9,015 nt of DNA from Pseudomonadota bacterium (GTDB lineage: Bacteria > Pseudomonadota > Alphaproteobacteria > Rhodospirillales > Rhodospirillaceae). Where the stretch lies: positions 1 to 9,015 of the forward strand of contig JAEWWF010000285.1 of assembly GCA_023396465.1 (NCBI GenBank). Reading direction: 5' to 3'. This document shows, piece after piece, positions 6,015-9,015 of the stretch (positions are counted from its first letter, which is position 1; every line of letters starts with the position of its first letter). The translations under genes and the position numbers were made by a program. The notes below the pieces were generated by a model that was given only the letters and a program-made list of their open reading frames with translations, ran no database searches and was not told the origin of the DNA.

Positions 6015-6680
6015 ATGCGGATTCTTGTCGTCGAGGATAACCCGGAACTGGCGGCGACGCTGGAGCATCTGCTGCGCGCCGATGGCCACGCCGTCGACAT
6101 CGCCACCGACGGCGAGGGCGCCGACGCGGTTCTCAGCGCCGAGACCTTCGATCTGGCGGTGCTCGACCTCGGTCTGCCGGGGCTTGATGGGCTGGAGGTG
6201 CTGAAACGGTTGCGGCGGCGGCGCGACGATACCGCCGTGCTGGTGCTCACCGCTCGCGGCGCTTTGGATGACCGGGTGCGCGGCCTCGATCTCGGCGCCG
6301 ACGACTACCTGACCAAGCCCTTCGACATCGCCGAGTTCGAGGCCCGCGTGCGTGCCCTGCTGCGGCGTCGGGTGGGGGCGCAGGGAGGCATGGTGGCGGT
6401 GGGGCCGCTCACCTTCGATGTCGCCAGCCGGCGCGCCACCCTCCATGGCGTCGTCCTTGACCTGCCGCGCCGCGAGCTGGATCTGCTGGAGGCGCTGGTG
6501 GTCCGGGGTGAGCGGGTGGTGACCAAGCGCGAACTGGCTGACTCCGTCTCCAGCTTCGGCGATCCGTTGACCGAAAGCGCCGTCGAACTCTACATGAGCC
6601 GTCTGCGCCGCAAGCTGGAGCCGGCGGGTATCCGCATCCGCAGCCTGCGCGGCCTCGGTTACGTGCTGGAGGCGGCCTGA
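6015..6680 (+). CDS. tctD: OmpR-family response regulator, TctD type
   Basis: This is a 221-aa two-component response regulator. The receiver domain (1-115) has the acidic pair E7/D8, phospho-acceptor D51 in LAVLDLGLPG, T79 in LVLTARG and K101 in YLTKPF, all in place. A winged-helix OmpR/PhoB DNA-binding domain follows (about 125-220), ending in SRLRRKLEPAG and IRSLRGLGYVLEA. The ATG at 6015 gives the canonical MRILVVEDN start. The ribosome site is poor, and the longer open frame back to 5859 only overlaps the signal-peptide region of the opposite gene. It is co-transcribed with tctE (2-nt gap). The TctD name rests on the linked tctCBA operon and the TctE-type sensor domain. Its likely target is the 11-bp-period repeat upstream of tctC. 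Confidence 0.93.
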   Translation: MRILVVEDNPELAATLEHLLRADGHAVDIATDGEGADAVLSAETFDLAVLDLGLPGLDGLEVLKRLRRRRDDTAVLVLTARGALDDRVRGLDLGADDYLTKPFDIAEFEARVRALLRRRVGAQGGMVAVGPLTFDVASRRATLHGVVLDLPRRELDLLEALVVRGERVVTKRELADSVSSFGDPLTESAVELYMSRLRRKLEPAGIRIRSLRGLGYVLEAA

Positions 6681-6682
6681 GC

Positions 6683-8083
6683 ATGGGAGGGCGGCCGCGC
6701 CGGTCCTTGCGCCGCAACCTGCTGGTCTGGCTGCTGGTGCCGCTGTCTGGCCTTGGGGCGCTGATCACCGCCGAGGCCTACTATCACGCCCTGGACCTGG
6801 CGACGGCGGTCGCCGACCGCACCCTGGCGGGGTCGGCGCTGTCCATTTCCGATCGTGTCACCCTCGCCAGCGACGGCAGTTTGGAGGTGGACGTCCCCTA
6901 TGTGGCGCTGGAGATGCTGACCTCTGCCGGCGATGATCGGGTATTCTATCTGGTGCGCGCCCGTGATGGCACCTTGGTCACCGGTTACAAGGAACTGCCG
7001 CTGCCATGGACGTTGCCGACCATGGCGGGCACTCCGGCCTTCTATGATTCCGAGTATCAGGGCGTGCCGGTGCGCGCCGCCGCCGTCGTCGGCATCGCCT
7101 CCGACACCCGGCGAAGCGCCGGTTACACCGTGGTGGTGGCGGAAACCACCCAGGGCCGGCAAGCGCTGGCGCGCGAAACCCTCATGCGCCTTGCCAGCCG
7201 GCTGACGGCCCTGGCGGTGATCGTGGCCGCCGTGGTCTGGCTCGGCATCAGTCGTGGCCTGCGCCCGCTGAACGATCTGGGTACCGCCGTGGGGCGCCGC
7301 AGCCCGGACGACCTGCGTCCCATCGACCATGCCGCCCCGCGTGAGACGGCCGATCTGGTCGACGCCATCAACGCCTTCATCGACCGTCTGCGGGCGGCGG
7401 TGGAGGGGCTGCGGCAGTTCACCGGCACCCTCGGCCATCAGATGCGTACCCCGCTCGCCATCGTGCAGAGCAATCTTGCCCTGGCTCTGCGCAGTGATCT
7501 GCCGATGGCGGCGCGGGTGCCGCTGGAACGTGCCGAGCGGGCGGCCCGCGATGCCGAGCGGCTGACCGGACAATTACTGCTGCTGGCCCGCATGGACGAG
7601 GCTCGGGCGACCCAGGAAGGCTTCGTGTCGGTGGACATGGCGCGGCTGGCGGCGGAGGTCACCAGCGAGCGCGCCACCGCCGCCCTGCGCCTGGGCCTTG
7701 AACTGGCCCTGGAGGTGGACACTGCCCCGGCCGAGGTGCGCGGTGCCCCGGTGCTGCTGCGCGAGGTGTTGCTCAACCTGATCGACAACGCCGCCCGCCA
7801 TGCCGGTCCCGGCGCCGCCACCGTGCGGGTCAGCGCCGATGCCGGTGGCGTGCGGCTGGAGGTGGAGGATCATGGGCCCGGCATTCCGTCCGCCCAACGG
7901 GCGGCGGCGTTGGAGCGGTTCGCCCGCGGGCGGTCCGCCGACAGCAGCGACGGCTTCGGCCTCGGCTTGCCCATCTGCCGCGACATCGCGCTGCTGCATG
8001 GCGGCGACCTCGGCCTGGGTGATCCCCCCGGTGGCGGCCTGCGGGTAACGCTGACCCTGCCGCGGGTGACGCCGGAGGCGTAA
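6683..8083 (+). CDS. tctE: Sensor histidine kinase, TctE type
   Basis: This inner-membrane sensor kinase of 466 aa is the partner of TctD. The first membrane span is at about 12-31. A periplasmic sensor region (about 32-170) carries the 2CSK_N-like pattern of TctE kinases, with DVPYVALEMLTSAGDDRVFYLV (70-91). A second span is at about 174-190, followed by a HAMP-like linker. The H-box is TLGHQMRTPLA with H252 as the phospho-acceptor. ATP-binding boxes are intact: N-box LLNLIDNAARHA (N365, N369), G1 DHGPGIP (396-402) and G2 GFGLGLP (424-430). The start has GGAGG at 6668-6672, 10 nt upstream. The H-box differs slightly from the AAHQLRTPL seen in many TctE proteins, having TLG before the histidine. 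The ligand is probably a tricarboxylate, sensed directly or through the divergent binding protein. Confidence 0.93.
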   Translation: MGGRPRRSLRRNLLVWLLVPLSGLGALITAEAYYHALDLATAVADRTLAGSALSISDRVTLASDGSLEVDVPYVALEMLTSAGDDRVFYLVRARDGTLVTGYKELPLPWTLPTMAGTPAFYDSEYQGVPVRAAAVVGIASDTRRSAGYTVVVAETTQGRQALARETLMRLASRLTALAVIVAAVVWLGISRGLRPLNDLGTAVGRRSPDDLRPIDHAAPRETADLVDAINAFIDRLRAAVEGLRQFTGTLGHQMRTPLAIVQSNLALALRSDLPMAARVPLERAERAARDAERLTGQLLLLARMDEARATQEGFVSVDMARLAAEVTSERATAALRLGLELALEVDTAPAEVRGAPVLLREVLLNLIDNAARHAGPGAATVRVSADAGGVRLEVEDHGPGIPSAQRAAALERFARGRSADSSDGFGLGLPICRDIALLHGGDLGLGDPPGGGLRVTLTLPRVTPEA

Positions 8084-8136
8084 GGCGCTTGGATCGAGGG
8101 GGAAGGGGTGTTGGTGGTCTGCAAGACCGATCTTGC

Positions 8137-8158
8137 TTTACGTTTACGTTCACGTAAA
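8137..8158. promoter_or_regulatory. LiuR-type operator and core promoter of the merR gene
   Basis: TTTACGT-TC-ACGTAAA (8143-8158) is a perfect 7-2-7 inverted repeat, 9 bp before the ATG. An extra TTTACGT half-site begins at 8137, so the element reads as three hexamers, TTTACG-TTTACG-TTCACG, then TAAA. ACGT-cored palindromes of this form are typical of LiuR/GnyR MerR-family regulators, which fits autoregulation. TTGCTT (8133-8138) and TAAACT (8155-8160), 16 bp apart, could be the -35 and -10 embracing the operator. That would put transcription start at or next to the ATG. Confidence 0.65.
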
Positions 8159-8167
8159 CTGAACCCC

Positions 8168-8560
8168 ATGACGACCGAGCGCACCTACTCCATCAGCGAC
8201 TTGTCGCGCGAATTCGACGTGACGGCCCGCGCCATCCGCTTCTATGAGGACAAATCCCTCATCGAGCCCATGCGCGAGGGCCAGCGGCGCATTTATACCG
8301 CCCGGGACCGGGTGCGCCTGATGCTGATCCTGCGCGGCAAGCGGCTCGGCTTCTCGCTGTCGGAGATCAAGGATATCCTCGACCTCTATGATACCGACAT
8401 GGGGGAAAGCCGGCAGTTGGAACTGCTGCTGAGCAAGATCGCCGAGCGCCGCGACGCCCTGGCCGCCCATCGCCGCGACATCGACCTGACGCTGGCCGAG
8501 CTGGACGACTTGGAACGTCAGTGCCGCGGTCACCTGCAAAGCCGTACCCGCGCCGGCTGA
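8168..8560 (+). CDS. liuR: MerR-family transcriptional regulator, LiuR/GnyR type
   Basis: This is a 130-aa DNA-binding regulator. The N-terminal MerR winged-helix region (about 6-75) reads TYSISDLSREFDVTARAIRFYEDKSLIEP, then RIYTARDRVRLMLILRGKRLGFSLSEIKDILDLYD. This pattern is typical of LiuR/GnyR, which controls leucine/isovalerate and related branched-chain catabolism. A C-terminal coiled coil for dimerisation (about 84-122) ends LDDLERQCRGHLQ. There is no metal-binding cysteine cluster of the MerR/CadR kind, only one Cys. I start it at the ATG at 8168; the longer frame from a GTG at 8108 would translate the operator. No Shine-Dalgarno precedes the ATG. It stands alone, 84 bp after tctE. 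None of the expected liu/gny catabolic genes is in the window, so the targets are inferred only from the family and the operator. Confidence 0.85.
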   Translation: MTTERTYSISDLSREFDVTARAIRFYEDKSLIEPMREGQRRIYTARDRVRLMLILRGKRLGFSLSEIKDILDLYDTDMGESRQLELLLSKIAERRDALAAHRRDIDLTLAELDDLERQCRGHLQSRTRAG

Positions 8561-8572
8561 TCGGCGCCATCA

Positions 8573-8633
8573 CCAGGCAACGCTGGCCGGGGCGCCCGTT
8601 CGCGGGCTTCTGCCCGTACCAGGCCTTGCCTGG
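8573..8633. terminator. Convergent hairpin region between liuR and cheZ
   Basis: Three pairings are visible. GCCCG-TTCG-CGGGC (8594-8607) is a compact tetraloop hairpin. CCAGGC-CTT-GCCTGG (8619-8633) is a second. CCAGGCAA (8573-8580) can pair with TTGCCTGG (8626-8633), closing the whole block and competing with the second hairpin. There is no T-run on either strand, so it is not a textbook intrinsic terminator. Its place between converging genes suggests a bidirectional transcription end or mRNA 3' stabiliser. Confidence 0.45.
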
Positions 8634-8638
8634 GCCGG

Positions 8639-9015
8639 TCAGTCGAACAGCTTGTCGATCTCGTCCTGGCTGATGCCCTTGTTTTCCAGCGCCGGGCCGT
8701 TGAGCAGGCGGCGTTCCTCGTCCTCGTGGACCACGTCCTCGGGGATGATGCTGGCGAAAGTGTCGCGGCCCCAGATCTCGATCATGCGCTCGACGCGCTC
8801 CTCGACGAACTTCAGGGTGTTGACCACCTTGGTGATGCGCTGGCCGGTGATGTCCTGGAAGTTGCAGGCTTCGAAGATGTTCAGGATGTGCTCGGAAATC
8901 TCCTCCGCCTGATGGCGGATGAAGCCGTCCTGCTCCTGGGCCTGGATGCCGTGGGCCAAGGCGTCGATCTTCTCGGCGGCGTTCAGGATGGAGTCCGTCG
9001 CCCCCTCGGTGGAGC
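8639..9015 (-). CDS. cheZ: Chemotaxis phosphatase CheZ, C-terminal part (runs off right edge)
   Basis: CheZ removes phosphate from CheY-P to end the flagellar motor signal. The visible 124 full codons are the C-terminal part. A long amphipathic helix carries the family signature ACNFQDITGQRITKVVNTL, which includes the catalytic Asp and Gln of the DxxxQ motif (QDITGQ). The helix then runs on through VEERVERMIEIWG. A flexible linker follows, and the protein ends ISQDEIDKLFD, an acidic/hydrophobic peptide that would bind CheY-P. Apparent start codons inside the visible part (for example the TTG near 8959) are internal, because homologous helix continues upstream of them to the window edge. It is convergent with liuR. 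Upstream chemotaxis partners are outside the window. Confidence 0.88.
   Translation of the reverse strand, partial: STEGATDSILNAAEKIDALAHGIQAQEQDGFIRHQAEEISEHILNIFEACNFQDITGQRITKVVNTLKFVEERVERMIEIWGRDTFASIIPEDVVHEDEERRLLNGPALENKGISQDEIDKLFD

Noticed and set aside
6659..7573. A 304-codon minus-strand open frame under tctE
   Set aside because: It is a shadow of the tctE coding strand. The product is Gly/Gln/His-rich with no recognisable fold and no ribosome site.
8108..8167. A 20-codon N-terminal extension of the MerR regulator from a GTG
   Set aside because: It would translate the palindromic operator, and MerR proteins of this type begin close to the YSISDL segment.

Overview
The window is about two-thirds G+C and densely coding. 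It looks like chromosomal DNA of a free-living, motile alphaproteobacterium, probably near Rhodospirillales. That placement is an inference from base composition, from a CheZ beside ordinary metabolic and transport genes, and from the style of the proteins; no rRNA or other marker gene is present. I see no mobile element, CRISPR array, tRNA or rRNA.

Layout from left to right. (1) The 5' part of an unrecognised minus-strand protein runs off the left edge. (2) acuI/yhdH, a quinone-oxidoreductase-like acryloyl-CoA reductase, lies on the plus strand, divergent from (1). A perfect 7-2-7 palindrome sits in the 115-bp gap between them. (3) acuI converges on a minus-strand tctC-tctB-tctA operon encoding a complete tripartite tricarboxylate transporter, and a strong minus-strand intrinsic terminator separates the two. 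(4) Upstream of tctC is a 300-bp leader region. It holds an 11-bp-period direct repeat of the kind OmpR-family regulators bind. It also holds a 9-nt perfect complement to the tctC Shine-Dalgarno and a set of competing helices. (5) Next, still on the minus strand, is an orphan periplasmic binding protein of the Fe3+/phosphoglycerate (AfuA/PgtC-like) class with no ABC permease or ATPase beside it. (6) Divergent from it by only 44 bp is a TctD/TctE-type two-component system on the plus strand. (7) A small MerR-family regulator of the LiuR/GnyR type follows, with its own ACGT-type palindrome just before the start codon. (8) After a hairpin-rich convergent gap, the C-terminal part of CheZ enters from the right edge on the minus strand.

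The most coherent reading is one citrate/tricarboxylate-like uptake module from 1501 to 8083. TctC captures the substrate in the periplasm, and TctA/TctB move it through the membrane. TctE/TctD sense it and are inferred to activate tctCBA through the direct repeat at 4754-4775. The orphan binding protein may be a periplasmic co-sensor for TctE, as PgtC is for PgtB/PgtA. The leader RNA may add translational control. acuI, liuR and cheZ appear to be neighbours with separate roles: acryloyl-CoA detoxification, branched-chain amino-acid catabolism control and chemotaxis.
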